Notes: a model not told the origin generated them from the sequence alone. A DNA stretch of 5,932 nucleotides from Terrisporobacter othiniensis (GCF_000808015.1 NZ_JWHR01000130.1:1-5932), one strand, 5' to 3'. Numbered from the stretch's first letter, positions 1-5,790 are shown. Numbers and translations are program-made.

Positions 1-12
1 TTATTAAAAATA

Positions 13-41
13 TTGCACAAAGACACTATCTGTTATATATT
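13..41 (+). promoter_or_regulatory. Probable sigma-A promoter of the ABC exporter operon
   Basis: The sequence shows TTGCAC (13-18), a 17-nt spacer, then TATATT (36-41), a fair match to the vegetative -35/-10 consensus. Transcription would start near position 48 and give a leader of about 40 nt ending in the Shine-Dalgarno AGAGGGAG (77-84) ahead of the ATG at 90. The -10 box lies inside the left arm of the 31-51 palindrome, so a bound repressor would block it. A second TATAAT at 65-70 has no convincing -35 at the right distance and is considered less likely. Confidence 0.6.
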
Positions 42-51
42 ATATATAACA
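31..51. promoter_or_regulatory. Perfect 21-bp palindromic operator, probably for a YtrA-type GntR repressor
   Basis: The arms are TGTTATATAT (31-40) and ATATATAACA (42-51) around a single central T, with every position paired. The site covers the predicted -10 box of the ABC operon. A near copy (18 of 21 bases identical) sits over the promoter of the GntR-family gene at the other end of the window. YtrA-subfamily repressors are known to bind inverted repeats overlapping the promoters of ABC transporter operons, so the location fits. Assignment to the GntR protein encoded at 5335-5724 is inference; an unseen regulator left of the window is the alternative. Confidence 0.7.
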
Positions 52-89
52 AATATAAAAACTATATAATATATAAAGAGGGAGATAAA

Positions 90-800
90 ATGTTAAAAAT
101 AATAAATTTGTCTAAGTCATACAAAAATAAAAAGGCTATAGATAGTATATCTATGGAAGTTAAAAAAGGAGAAATCTTTGGTTTTATAGGTCATAATGGA
201 GCTGGTAAAACTACTACAATAAAGTCAATAGTAGGTATACATGACTTTGAGGAAGGAGATATATTAATAAATTCAAAATCTATAAAAGAGCATCCAACAG
301 AATGTAAAAAGGATATAGCATATATTCCTGACAATCCAGATTTATATGAAGCTTTAACTGGAATAGACTATCTTAATTTTATAGCAGATGTGTTTAGAAT
401 AGATAAATCAGAAAGAGAAGAAAAAATAAAATATTACTCAGAAGAATTTGAAGTAAATAAATCATTAGGTGATTTAATATCTTCTTATTCTCATGGTATG
501 AAGCAAAAGCTTGCTATTATTTCTGCATTAATACACAGTCCTAAAATATTAATATTAGATGAACCATTTGTAGGTTTAGATCCAAAGGCAGCTTTTACAT
601 TGAAAGAAATAATGAGAGATTTTTGTAATAAGGGTGGATGTATATTTTTCTCAACTCATGTATTGGACGTTGCTGAAAAAATATGCGACAAAATTGCCAT
701 AATTAATGGTGGGAAATTAGTAGCTTGTGGAGAAACTCAAAAGGTAAAAGGTTATAAATCCCTTGAAAATATATTTATGGAGATGATAGATCATGAGTAA
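90..800 (+). CDS. ABC transporter ATP-binding protein (exporter type)
   Basis: This 236-residue cytoplasmic ATPase would power the permease encoded next to it. Motifs in order: Walker A GHNGAGKTT (residues 34-42), ABC signature SHGMKQ (134-139), Walker B ILILDEP (153-159) with catalytic Glu158, D-loop GLDP (162-165) and H-loop STH with His190. The Q-loop is atypical: the usual glutamine is replaced by Asp in YIPDNPDLYE (about 78-87). This recalls EcsA-like exporter ATPases, whose Q-loop region also departs from the standard Gln, though that comparison is from memory. The length is normal for a single-domain ABC-2-type ATPase. The start is supported by AGAGGGAG five nucleotides upstream. The last 8 nt overlap the permease gene, indicating translational coupling and a two-subunit exporter. 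The upstream palindrome implies repression, probably by a YtrA-type GntR protein. The substrate is unknown. Confidence 0.93.
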   Translation: MLKIINLSKSYKNKKAIDSISMEVKKGEIFGFIGHNGAGKTTTIKSIVGIHDFEEGDILINSKSIKEHPTECKKDIAYIPDNPDLYEALTGIDYLNFIADVFRIDKSEREEKIKYYSEEFEVNKSLGDLISSYSHGMKQKLAIISALIHSPKILILDEPFVGLDPKAAFTLKEIMRDFCNKGGCIFFSTHVLDVAEKICDKIAIINGGKLVACGETQKVKGYKSLENIFMEMIDHE

Positions 801-2415
801 TTTAGCACTATTAATGAAAAATACTTTGAAAAATGAAAGTGGAATTAATAAATTAAAATATGCTGACAAAAGTGACAAAATAAAAGCAATAGGCATGGTT
901 TTACTAATAACATTTACTATAGTAATGTTGAGTGCTTATGGTTTTGTGGCATGTTTTTATTTATCAGATTTCTTAGTGAAAATAAATCAGATGGAACTAC
1001 TTCTTATTTTGGGGATTATAGGGTGTACTATGGCAACATTTTTTACTTCAATTTATAAAGCATCTTCATATCTTTTCCAAAGTAAAGATTATGAGATGTT
1101 AACAAGCTTGCCCATAAAGCAATCGAGCATATTAAGTAGTAAAATTATAATGCTAATCTTTAATAACTATTTATTTGCACTACCTTGTTTGCTTATACCT
1201 GGAATTGTATATTTCATAAAAGTCAATACTGGGGCATTATACTTTCCATTTTTAATAATATTAATTTTAACATCACCACTAATACCGACAATAATATCAT
1301 CAATTATAGCATTTATAATAACTAATATTTCATCAAGAAGTAAGAAAAATAATTTAATATCAATAGTATTAAATTTATCATTAGTTGCAATAGTTGTGAT
1401 TTTATCATTTAATTTACAAAATGTAATGATGATTATTATTCAAAATAGTAGCTCTATTATTGAGGCAACACAAAAGTTATATATGCCAGCATATTATTTT
1501 GTAGATGCACTAAAAAATAATAGTATAATATCATTAGTGATATTTGTACTTATTTCTATAGTCCCAACAGCTTTATTTGTATATTTATTTGCAAACAATT
1601 TTAATAAAATAAACAGTAAATTAAGTGAAACTTACAAAAGCAATAACTATAAATTTAAAGAGTTAAAATCATCAAAGCCTGTAATAGCTTTATTAAAAAA
1701 AGAAGTTAAAAGATATTTTTCATCAACAATATATGTAATGAATACTTTTGTAGGAATGATAATATTATTTTTATTTACTGTAGCAATACTTGTGATAGGA
1801 TATGATAAAATTGCTCAAATATTAGAAATAGCTGTAGTAAAAGAAATGATAGCAATTCAAATAATAGGCATAACATTATTTTGCATAATAATGACAAATA
1901 CAGCTTGTGTTTCAATTTCTTTAGAGGGGAAAAACTTATGGATTTTAAAATCTTCCCCAATTAAAGAGATGGACATTTTTAAAAGTAAGATTTTATTAAA
2001 TATTATTTTAACTATACCTATATCTATAATTTGTTTTCTGGTTTTATCATTTAGATTAGGGTTTGGTATGAAATTCACAACTTTAGTAATACTTACAATC
2101 ATATTAATTTCAATATTTATTGCTACACTTGGGATATTTATTAATTTACTTTATCCCAAAATGGATTTTACAAGTGATGTAGCTGTTGTAAAAAGAGGAG
2201 CAAGTGTAATAATAAGCATGATTTCTAATATACTATTTATAGCCATAATTTGTGGAATAGGACATTTATTAAAAATAAGTAATATTAATACATTTTTAAT
2301 ATTTGGGAATATAATTATGACTATAAGTATTTTCATTATATATATGTTACTAAAAAATAAAGGAACAAAGATATATATAAAATCTTATATTAGAGTTGAT
2401 AAATATGTACATTAG
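793..2415 (+). CDS. Large ABC exporter permease, about 12 TM segments, internally duplicated
   Basis: This 540-residue integral membrane protein is the presumed partner of the overlapping ATPase. Hydrophobic segments lie near residues 32-60, 67-90, 115-142, 150-178, 187-208, 245-268, 313-337, 350-375, 398-419, 428-453, 470-490 and 500-520. The two halves look homologous: ALLMKNTLK (5-13) resembles ALLKKEVKR (299-307), and the loop MLTSLPIKQSSILSSKI (102-118) resembles WILKSSPIKEMDIFKSKI (383-400). A conserved-looking loop YPKMDFTSDVAVVKRGAS (454-471) recalls a family of about 540-residue Firmicute ABC permeases (possibly Pfam ABC_tran_2; accession not checked). The double length suggests that one chain supplies both transmembrane halves. 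The start is chosen from GGAG at 779-782 and the 8-nt overlap ATGAGTAA with the ATPase. The last codons form the 5' arm of the terminator. The substrate cannot be told. Confidence 0.88.
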   Translation: MSNLALLMKNTLKNESGINKLKYADKSDKIKAIGMVLLITFTIVMLSAYGFVACFYLSDFLVKINQMELLLILGIIGCTMATFFTSIYKASSYLFQSKDYEMLTSLPIKQSSILSSKIIMLIFNNYLFALPCLLIPGIVYFIKVNTGALYFPFLIILILTSPLIPTIISSIIAFIITNISSRSKKNNLISIVLNLSLVAIVVILSFNLQNVMMIIIQNSSSIIEATQKLYMPAYYFVDALKNNSIISLVIFVLISIVPTALFVYLFANNFNKINSKLSETYKSNNYKFKELKSSKPVIALLKKEVKRYFSSTIYVMNTFVGMIILFLFTVAILVIGYDKIAQILEIAVVKEMIAIQIIGITLFCIIMTNTACVSISLEGKNLWILKSSPIKEMDIFKSKILLNIILTIPISIICFLVLSFRLGFGMKFTTLVILTIILISIFIATLGIFINLLYPKMDFTSDVAVVKRGASVIISMISNILFIAIICGIGHLLKISNINTFLIFGNIIMTISIFIIYMLLKNKGTKIYIKSYIRVDKYVH

Positions 2416-2438
2416 TGCAATTTATCAACTCTATTTTT
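2391..2438 (+). terminator. Intrinsic terminator of the ABC operon, beginning inside the coding sequence
   Basis: A perfect 14-bp stem pairs TAGAGTTGATAAAT (2391-2404) with ATTTATCAACTCTA (2420-2433). A single-base bulge (A2405) and five further pairs (2406-2410 with 2415-2419, one of them G-T) close a 4-nt loop, ATTA. TTTTT follows at 2434-2438. The 5' arm encodes the permease tail (R534 to K537 region) and the stop codon TAG (2413-2415) falls at the hairpin tip. Confidence 0.85.
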
Positions 2439-2502
2439 GTAATTACAACAAATTAAATGGAGCCAAAAATAAAGTTGATGAAGTGGAGAAGATATGTAAA
2501 TT

Positions 2503-2522
2503 TTTATTATATATATAATAAA
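2503..2522. repeat. 20-bp A/T-only perfect palindrome in the intergenic region
   Basis: Positions 2503-2522 (arms TTTATTATAT and ATATAATAAA) read identically on both strands. The site lies between the ABC operon terminator and the marR promoter, about 30 bp upstream of the latter's -35. It differs from the GTTATATA operators because it lacks the flanking G and C. It may be a binding site, but pure A/T palindromes occur by chance in DNA this AT-rich. The rest of 2439-2550 holds no gene: the only reading frame found, 23 codons from 2457, lacks a ribosome binding site. Confidence 0.3.
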
Positions 2523-2553
2523 TGGTAAATAAAGAAATTTATACATTATATAT

Positions 2554-2570
2554 AGTTGACAAAGTTAACT
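2554..2570. promoter_or_regulatory. MarR-type operator, upstream copy, overlapping the -35
   Basis: The core AGTTGACAAAGTTAACT is an interrupted palindrome (AGTTnAC-aaa-GTnAACT). It extends to 2551-2573 with flanking TAT/ATA, giving 9 of 10 paired positions. It contains the TTGACA -35 hexamer of the marR promoter. The 16-18 bp imperfect palindrome is the typical form of a MarR-family site. That the adjacent MarR protein is the ligand is inferred from position and duplication. Confidence 0.75.
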
Positions 2571-2584
2571 ATATTCAATAGAAT
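2556..2584 (+). promoter_or_regulatory. Near-consensus sigma-A promoter of the marR-FUSC operon
   Basis: A perfect -35 TTGACA (2556-2561), a 17-nt spacer and the -10 TAGAAT (2579-2584) are visible. Transcription should start around 2591, giving a leader of about 40 nt. The -35 is embedded in the upstream MarR operator and the expected start lies at the edge of the downstream operator, so the promoter is strong but bracketed by repressor sites. Confidence 0.78.
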
Positions 2585-2593
2585 ATATATTAT

Positions 2594-2610
2594 AGTTAAC
2601 AAAGTGAACT
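2594..2610. promoter_or_regulatory. MarR-type operator, downstream copy, just after the transcription start
   Basis: The core AGTTAACAAAGTGAACT matches the upstream copy at 15 of 17 positions, in the same orientation and with the same AAA centre. Centre-to-centre distance is 40 bp, close to four helical turns, so two dimers could lie on the same face of the DNA. The position overlaps the start of the transcript, compatible with steric repression. Confidence 0.72.
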
Positions 2611-2631
2611 AAATCATGAAGAGGTGGAGAG

Positions 2632-3066
2632 ATGGATAATTTTGATTGGATAGATATGACAGTAAAAATGAATGAAGTAAGACTATTTAGTAGAACATTA
2701 GTGCATCGTTATACACCAGCACTTGAAAGAACTAATCAAGAATACGATTTATTGTCTCAGCTTATAAAGAATGAAGAAGGTATGACACCTATTAAACTTA
2801 GCAAAGCAATGTGTTTAAATAAAACAATTTTAAGTAGATTAATAGATAGTTTAAGTAAGAATGGATATGTAACTAAAAAGCCAGATATACATGATAAAAG
2901 AAGCTACTCTGTTTGTATTACAGAGGCTGGAAGAAAAGAGTTACAAAAAATATATGAACTTTACTTATCACCAATATATAAGTTACGTAAGAAGTTAGGT
3001 GATGAAGAGTTTTTTAAATTAATTTCATCTATTGAAAAAGCAAATAAAATAATGAATGAGGAATAG
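2632..3066 (+). CDS. MarR-family transcriptional regulator
   Basis: This 144-residue protein has the usual MarR size and layout. An N-terminal dimerisation helix (about 8-27) precedes a winged helix-turn-helix with MTPIKLSKAM (51-60), the recognition helix NKTILSRLIDSLSKNGYV (63-80) and the wing DIHDKRSYSVCITEAG (85-100), whose D-x-R pattern and following T-E-A-G are hallmarks of the family. C-terminal helices (101-142) would complete the dimer interface. Two cysteines (61, 95) are present, but no OhrR-type N-terminal redox cysteine is seen. The start follows AGAGGTGG (2620-2627). The gene is 11 nt upstream of the FUSC gene and almost certainly cotranscribed. Two operators at its own promoter indicate autorepression, presumably relieved by a small aromatic or otherwise toxic ligand, as in many MarR-efflux pairs; the ligand itself is not deducible. 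Confidence 0.93.
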   Translation: MDNFDWIDMTVKMNEVRLFSRTLVHRYTPALERTNQEYDLLSQLIKNEEGMTPIKLSKAMCLNKTILSRLIDSLSKNGYVTKKPDIHDKRSYSVCITEAGRKELQKIYELYLSPIYKLRKKLGDEEFFKLISSIEKANKIMNEE

Positions 3067-3077
3067 GAGAGTGAAGG

Positions 3078-4181
3078 ATGAGTTTTTATCAGGCGATGCA
3101 ACTAGGTGCAGCACAACTAAAACCTTTGATAAAAGAAGAGTCAGATAAAAAGATAAAACAAAAATATATAGGGGCACTAATAATTAAAAATATTTTATGT
3201 ATGCTATTTTGTATTTTAATAGTGTCTTCATTTAGCAGTATTTTTGGAAGTGAAAATAGTATAGTAGGTGTTGTAACAGTAATGTTAATACTAACTTTTA
3301 GATCTGCAAACTTAGATTTTAAGGTAAAACAGTCATCTGTTACTTTAATTGGAATTTTTCTAATATATTCAGTTGCTCCTTATTTATCGAATATATCAAA
3401 TCCAATATTAGGATTTATTATAAACTTTATTTCGATAATTACTATAATAGTATTAACTTGTCATAACATGATGTATGCAAATCACATAATACTAATATTA
3501 TCGTATTTCCTTTTATATGGTAATGGTGTTAGTAGTGTAGAAGTATATTTATCTCGTGTTATTGGGTTATTATTTGGTGGTATAATTGTAGCTTCAATAT
3601 TTTATATTAAACATAAAAAAACAAAAAAAGAATATGATAATACTATTTTAGATGTTATAAAAGGTTTTGATATAAAAACAGAGAGAAGTAGATGGCAGTT
3701 AAAACTTGCTCTTGGAATTAATACTGCAGTACTAATAGGAGAGTTTATGCATTTTCCTAAAACAATGTGGATAGCTTTTGCATGTATGTCAGTAATTCAG
3801 CAAACAACTAAGGAAAAGTTAAATGTACGTTGTAAAAGCAGAATAATATTTGCAATTGTCGGTTGTATTACATTTTTTGTTATTTATACAGTATTACCAG
3901 AACAGCTTAGAACAATGTTGCCACTTATGGCTGGATTAATGGTTGGTTTTTGTGCTACTTATGAATGGCAAACAGTAGTAAATAGTTTTTCAGCATTACC
4001 CTCTGCAGTTGCAACACTAGGTTTAACAGATACTATTACATCTCGTATAGTAAGTAATGTTTTTGGATCGCTATATAGTAAATTATTTGATAATTTATAT
4101 GATAAAGTAATTTATCATATGGATAATAGATTTAATAATGAAGACGAAGATGAATTTGAACAAATTGAAGTAAATATATAG
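3078..4181 (+). CDS. FUSC-family membrane protein (aromatic acid exporter-like)
   Basis: This 367-residue inner-membrane protein resembles the fusaric acid resistance/aromatic acid exporter family. Hydrophobic segments lie near 33-57, 62-76, 87-103, 107-128, 133-150 and 158-177, then after a cytoplasmic stretch near 208-225, 228-243, 255-273 and 278-296. The second half opens with SRWQLKLALGINTAVLIGEF followed by PKTMWIAFACMSVIQ, the characteristic FUSC pattern. SRVIGLLFGG (159-168) and SRIVSNVFGS (322-331) occupy equivalent places at the end of each half, fitting an internal duplication. After the second copy the helix is amphipathic rather than transmembrane, and the tail (352-367) is acidic. 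The Shine-Dalgarno AGGAGAG (3065-3071) overlaps the marR stop codon, implying coupling. Known relatives (AaeB, FusC) are proton-driven exporters of hydroxylated aromatic acids; transport of such compounds here is inference, supported by the MarR partner. Confidence 0.85.
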   Translation: MSFYQAMQLGAAQLKPLIKEESDKKIKQKYIGALIIKNILCMLFCILIVSSFSSIFGSENSIVGVVTVMLILTFRSANLDFKVKQSSVTLIGIFLIYSVAPYLSNISNPILGFIINFISIITIIVLTCHNMMYANHIILILSYFLLYGNGVSSVEVYLSRVIGLLFGGIIVASIFYIKHKKTKKEYDNTILDVIKGFDIKTERSRWQLKLALGINTAVLIGEFMHFPKTMWIAFACMSVIQQTTKEKLNVRCKSRIIFAIVGCITFFVIYTVLPEQLRTMLPLMAGLMVGFCATYEWQTVVNSFSALPSAVATLGLTDTITSRIVSNVFGSLYSKLFDNLYDKVIYHMDNRFNNEDEDEFEQIEVNI

Positions 4182-4186
4182 ATATT

Positions 4187-4220
4187 AAAAAGTCGACGAA
4201 AATTTATTCGTCGACTTTTT
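4187..4220. terminator. Bidirectional intrinsic terminator between convergent genes
   Basis: AAAAAGTCGACGAA (4187-4200) pairs perfectly with TTCGTCGACTTTTT (4207-4220) around a 6-nt loop, AATTTA. The G/C-containing core GTCGACGAA is flanked by five A and five T residues, so transcripts from either side end in a U-run. It starts 5 nt after the FUSC stop codon and lies 18 nt beyond the end of the minus-strand DUF1648 gene. Confidence 0.9.
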
Positions 4221-4221
4221 A

Positions 4222-4272
4222 TATAGTTATATTAATTATTACATATTAAAAGTAATAATTAATATAACTATA
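4222..4272 (-). repeat. 21-bp perfect inverted repeat spanning the 3' end of the DUF1648 gene
   Basis: Positions 4222-4242 pair without mismatch with 4252-4272 around a 9-nt loop. On the minus strand the 5' arm encodes the last hydrophobic residues (IVILIIT) of the DUF1648 protein, and the 3' arm carries the tandem stop codons TAATAA. It has no U-run of its own on either strand and is nearly all A/T, so it is not a canonical terminator. It may protect the 3' end or assist the GC-richer terminator that follows it. Confidence 0.75.
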
Positions 4273-5342
4273 AGTATTATAAAAGGTGAAATAAAAAATA
4301 CTTTACCCTTTGTGCTTCCTATATTTATGGTCCAGCCTACACCAAACCTCTTTTGAACAAATAAAGAAGGATCGTTTGGATTATTATAAAATGTTCCAAA
4401 TATCCAGTTATTGTCATCATCATCTACTGAATAAACAGCAGTTTTAGATTTACTAGGTGATTTATAATATAAATATGTTTGATAAATAGCAGCTCCAATT
4501 ATGGCGATTGTAGTAGGCCACATTATATAAGTATTTATGCTACCGGCATTAACTGTAGCTATTAATATTGAAATAAATAAGACTTGGCAACCTATATTTA
4601 GCACTAAGAAAGTAATAGCAAGTTTATTTAAATAATATAAATGAGCAATTTTACTTTCTGGGATATTTTCTGTATTTAATTTAGCCCTAGATTTTAAGGA
4701 TTGCACAGAACTAATATATATTATAATTCCCACACCTACACTCATAAGCACAGTACTAAATACACTAAAAACTGATTTTGGTGAATAGGCATCAGCCATA
4801 CCAGTTATGCCCCAGTGAGTAGGTATAATATCCGGCAAGGAATTATACTTAGTAGCTACATAAATAGATACCAAGATAGTAATTATATATGGTATTAAAA
4901 AATATATAGAGTATTTTTTTATAATTATATTTTTTTCGTTAATAAAATCTGTATCTAATATTACATTAGTTTTTTTAAGTTCCAAATCTTTTATTTCTAA
5001 GGACAAATCTTTCTTTAAAGCTTTTACTTTGTTGTGAACATAAATAAATACACAAAACTCATATATGCAAAATCCTAAAATGGGAAGAACAAATGCAATC
5101 TCATAAGCTTTAAAGGAATAAATACAAACTAATGTTATTATTATAAAAATAAGAAATCCTATAGTAAGAAGACTTTTAAATTTTTTATCTAAGGATTTGA
5201 ACTCTTTCTTATTAAAATAATCGCTATTTAAACTTACCCCATAAAACTGTCTTTTTCCACTTAGAGCTTGAGTAAAAAACATTATTAGATATAAAAGTAG
5301 TAACATGGGAAGATTTATAATAACTGCTATTGTACTATTCAT
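4239..5342 (-). CDS. DUF1648-DUF5808 membrane protein (SdpI-related domain)
   Basis: This 367-residue membrane protein has about eight hydrophobic segments: near 5-25, 58-77, 81-102, 145-163, 191-211, 240-263, 271-292 and 347-365. The DUF1648 signature is clear at 167-184, NSLPDIIPTHWGITGMAD (LP, then IPTHWG and G-AD). DUF1648 is also found in SdpI, the immunity protein against the Bacillus SdpC toxin, and in related membrane proteins. Near the C terminus, DDDDNNWIFGTFYNNPNDPS (307-326) followed by LFVQKRFGVGWTIN (327-340) matches the DUF5808 pattern (acidic run, W-x-x-G-x-x-Y-x-N-P, R-F-G-x-G-W-T). Its molecular function is unknown; a role in envelope homeostasis or immunity is inference. 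The start follows GAGGTGA (5355-5349) with a 6-nt spacer. It overlaps the upstream GntR gene by 8 nt (ATGAATAG), so the pair is one operon and is probably autorepressed through the operator at 5752-5770. Charged stretches at 104-142 and 214-240 are likely cytoplasmic loops. Confidence 0.88.
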   Translation of the reverse strand: MNSTIAVIINLPMLLLLYLIMFFTQALSGKRQFYGVSLNSDYFNKKEFKSLDKKFKSLLTIGFLIFIIITLVCIYSFKAYEIAFVLPILGFCIYEFCVFIYVHNKVKALKKDLSLEIKDLELKKTNVILDTDFINEKNIIIKKYSIYFLIPYIITILVSIYVATKYNSLPDIIPTHWGITGMADAYSPKSVFSVFSTVLMSVGVGIIIYISSVQSLKSRAKLNTENIPESKIAHLYYLNKLAITFLVLNIGCQVLFISILIATVNAGSINTYIMWPTTIAIIGAAIYQTYLYYKSPSKSKTAVYSVDDDDNNWIFGTFYNNPNDPSLFVQKRFGVGWTINIGSTKGKVFFISPFIILIVILIITFNM

Positions 5343-5724
5343 AATGTTTCACCTCATAACCGTCAAAAAATTCATTACTGCAATTTAAAAACTCTTCTCT
5401 AGTCATTCCTAAAAGATAACTTTGCGCGGTTAAAAGTTCTAGCATAGATTTTATTTTTTCCATATTATCTTCTTTTTTAGCAAGTGGAAGAGTATTAACT
5501 ATTGCTCCTTTACGTCTATCAATATTTATATAGCCTTCATCTTTAAGCAAATTATATGATTTGTTTACAGTATGAAGATTAACACCAATCTCCTCAGCCA
5601 TTATTCTAACAGACGGTAAAGACTCATTTATTTTCAAATCACCACGGGCAATAGATTTTATGATTTGTTCCTTAATTTGTGTATATATAGGAACATCACT
5701 GTTAAAATCCAAATTTAATATCAT
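5335..5724 (-). CDS. GntR-family transcriptional regulator, YtrA subfamily
   Basis: This 129-residue regulator has an N-terminal GntR winged helix: PIYTQIKEQIIKSIARGDLK (12-31), then LPSVRIMAEEIGVNLHTVNK (36-55) containing the helix-turn-helix, and the wing YINIDRRKGAIVN (65-77). The C-terminal part (about 85-122) is short and helical, far smaller than the ligand domains of FadR or HutC types, which places it in the YtrA subfamily. Such proteins commonly repress ABC exporter operons of the envelope stress type. Here the operon partner is a DUF1648 protein instead, and the ABC genes lie at the other end of the window behind an almost identical operator. The ATG is preceded by GGAGTG (5735-5730). 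The operator over its own promoter indicates autoregulation. No inducer can be inferred. Confidence 0.92.
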   Translation of the reverse strand: MILNLDFNSDVPIYTQIKEQIIKSIARGDLKINESLPSVRIMAEEIGVNLHTVNKSYNLLKDEGYINIDRRKGAIVNTLPLAKKEDNMEKIKSMLELLTAQSYLLGMTREEFLNCSNEFFDGYEVKHYE

Positions 5725-5751
5725 TTTATCACTCCAAACTATAATGTACTT

Positions 5752-5770
5752 GTTATATATATTATATAAC
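5752..5770. promoter_or_regulatory. Palindromic operator of the GntR-DUF1648 operon
   Basis: Arms GTTATATA (5752-5759) and TATATAAC (5763-5770) flank a 3-nt centre, TAT. Over 5751-5771 the site matches the perfect palindrome at 31-51 at 18 of 21 positions; the differences are two central bases and the last one. It lies 27 nt upstream of the gntR start codon and covers the -10 box of that gene. Binding by the YtrA-type protein encoded just downstream is the natural inference. Confidence 0.78.
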
Positions 5771-5790
5771 GAAAATCAAATATCTTACAA
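5761..5790 (-). promoter_or_regulatory. Promoter of the gntR-DUF1648 operon, -10 inside the operator
   Basis: Read on the minus strand, TTGTAA (5790-5785) is followed after 18 nt by a perfect TATAAT (5766-5761). Transcription would start about 30 nt before the ATG at 5724. As at the left operon, the -10 lies within the palindrome, so both promoters share the same occlusion geometry. Confidence 0.65.

Noticed and set aside
65..70. TATAAT as the -10 of the ABC operon
   Set aside because: No -35-like hexamer lies 16-18 nt upstream, whereas TTGCAC-N17-TATATT at 13-41 is a complete pair and matches the geometry at the gntR promoter.
1775..1960. Minus-strand reading frame of 61 codons inside the permease gene
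   Set aside because: It lies entirely opposite a clear membrane-protein gene, has no recognisable domain, and its Leu/Phe-rich sequence is the expected shadow of hydrophobic codons.
1857..2102. Minus-strand reading frame of 81 codons inside the permease gene
   Set aside because: It overlaps the permease and another shadow frame, shows no family motif, and offers no reason to displace the well-supported plus-strand gene.
2151..2336. Minus-strand reading frame of 61 codons near the permease 3' end
   Set aside because: Hydrophobic shadow of the coding strand, with no family features.
2484..2498. Purine-rich GTGGAGAAG followed by ATG and an immediate TAA, resembling a minimal start-stop unit
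   Set aside because: No promoter, downstream gene or conservation supports a start-stop regulatory element; probably coincidence in AT-rich sequence.
2457..2528. Possible 23-codon peptide gene (begins MEPKIKLMKW) between the ABC operon and marR
   Set aside because: No Shine-Dalgarno precedes the ATG, it directly follows a terminator with no promoter seen, and such short frames are common by chance.
2632..4181. Slightly higher CGT arginine codon use in marR-FUSC (5 of 17 Arg) than in the ABC genes (0 of 8), as a sign of transfer
   Set aside because: The counts are too small to mean anything, the gntR gene also uses CGT, and overall base composition does not visibly change.
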